This document shows, piece by piece, positions 22,141 through 22,244 of a stretch of DNA of 22,244 nucleotides. The notes under the pieces are model-generated. The model searched no databases. It was not told the DNA's origin and saw only the letters and a program-made list of their open reading frames with translations. Every line of letters starts with the position of its first letter. The stretch's first letter is position 1. The position numbers and the translations under genes were made by a program. The stretch comes from JAAYDK01 sp964543935 (GTDB lineage Bacteria; Spirochaetota; Spirochaetia; Sphaerochaetales; Sphaerochaetaceae). The DNA is taken from the NCBI GenBank assembly GCA_964543935.1, contig CAZJAK010000039.1, positions 1 through 22,244 of the forward strand. The letters run 5' to 3'.

Positions 22141-22244
22141 GAACCGGGCAGCAAGGGCCCCACAGCTGCATGCATCATGGGTGCAGGGTGATCAGATGAC
22201 AGGTTAGGCGTGATTTTCCGATGTCAAGTTGAAGCTCCGTGCCG
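22141..22244. other. Terminal non-coding bases
   Basis: No gene or terminator is recognised. CTGCA...TGCAG arms at 22166-22186 form only a weak interrupted palindrome. Confidence 0.3.

Noticed and set aside
1..22244. CRISPR arrays, insertion sequences, tRNA or rRNA genes
   Set aside because: No regularly spaced repeats, transposase motifs, terminal inverted repeats or RNA-gene signatures were found on reading either strand.

Overview
The window looks like a chromosomal segment of a free-living or gut-associated spirochaete, most likely of the Sphaerochaeta group. This is inferred from roughly even base composition, short lipoproteins with a spirochaete-style lipobox, an InlB-repeat plus DUF1566 lipoprotein, and sugar-catabolic gene clusters. 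No rRNA, tRNA, CRISPR array or insertion sequence was seen, and species cannot be fixed without a database search.

Left part (1-3155): a surface lipoprotein with two InlB-type repeats and a DUF1566-like C-terminus (215-1273, +) faces a DUF4386-like membrane protein (1627-2301, -). The latter is divergent from a TetR-family repressor (2424-3110, +). The 122-bp gap between the divergent pair carries two near-identical 15-bp palindromes that look like TetR operators.

Second block (3339-12347): a minus-strand five-gene operon reads substrate-binding protein, ATPase, fused permease, second ATPase, then a phosphoglycerate mutase homologue. It is faced by a membrane-spanning AraC-type regulator on the plus strand. 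The importer belongs to the ferric iron / phosphonate / sugar-phosphate class. The last gene is the most striking object in the window: a cofactor-independent phosphoglycerate mutase whose sequence is circularly permuted. The usual C-terminal half comes first, and the usual N-terminus (DGWG, NSEAGH) follows through a short linker, all in one open frame. The metal ligands are kept, but two substrate-domain motifs are altered. The operon context suggests, as inference only, import and processing of a small phosphorylated or phosphonate compound.

Third block (12307-20745): an L-arabinose unit. On the minus strand an FGGY ribulokinase-like gene is followed by araA and then a beta-CASP-type metallo-beta-lactamase-fold gene whose 3' end overlaps the AraC-type regulator by 41 bp. 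Divergent from it is araR (GntR HTH plus LacI-type sensor). Downstream lies a large membrane-anchored alpha/beta hydrolase with about eight C-terminal membrane spans and a 48-residue lipoprotein, ended by a strong terminator. Sequences resembling the Bacillus AraR box (ATTTGTACG half-site) occur in front of the kinase, araR and the hydrolase, so the hydrolase is probably part of the arabinose regulon.

Right end (20824-22244): a gene-poor stretch, then an AraC-family regulator with a GyrI-like effector-binding domain (21265-22140, +), and 104 bp in which nothing definite is seen.
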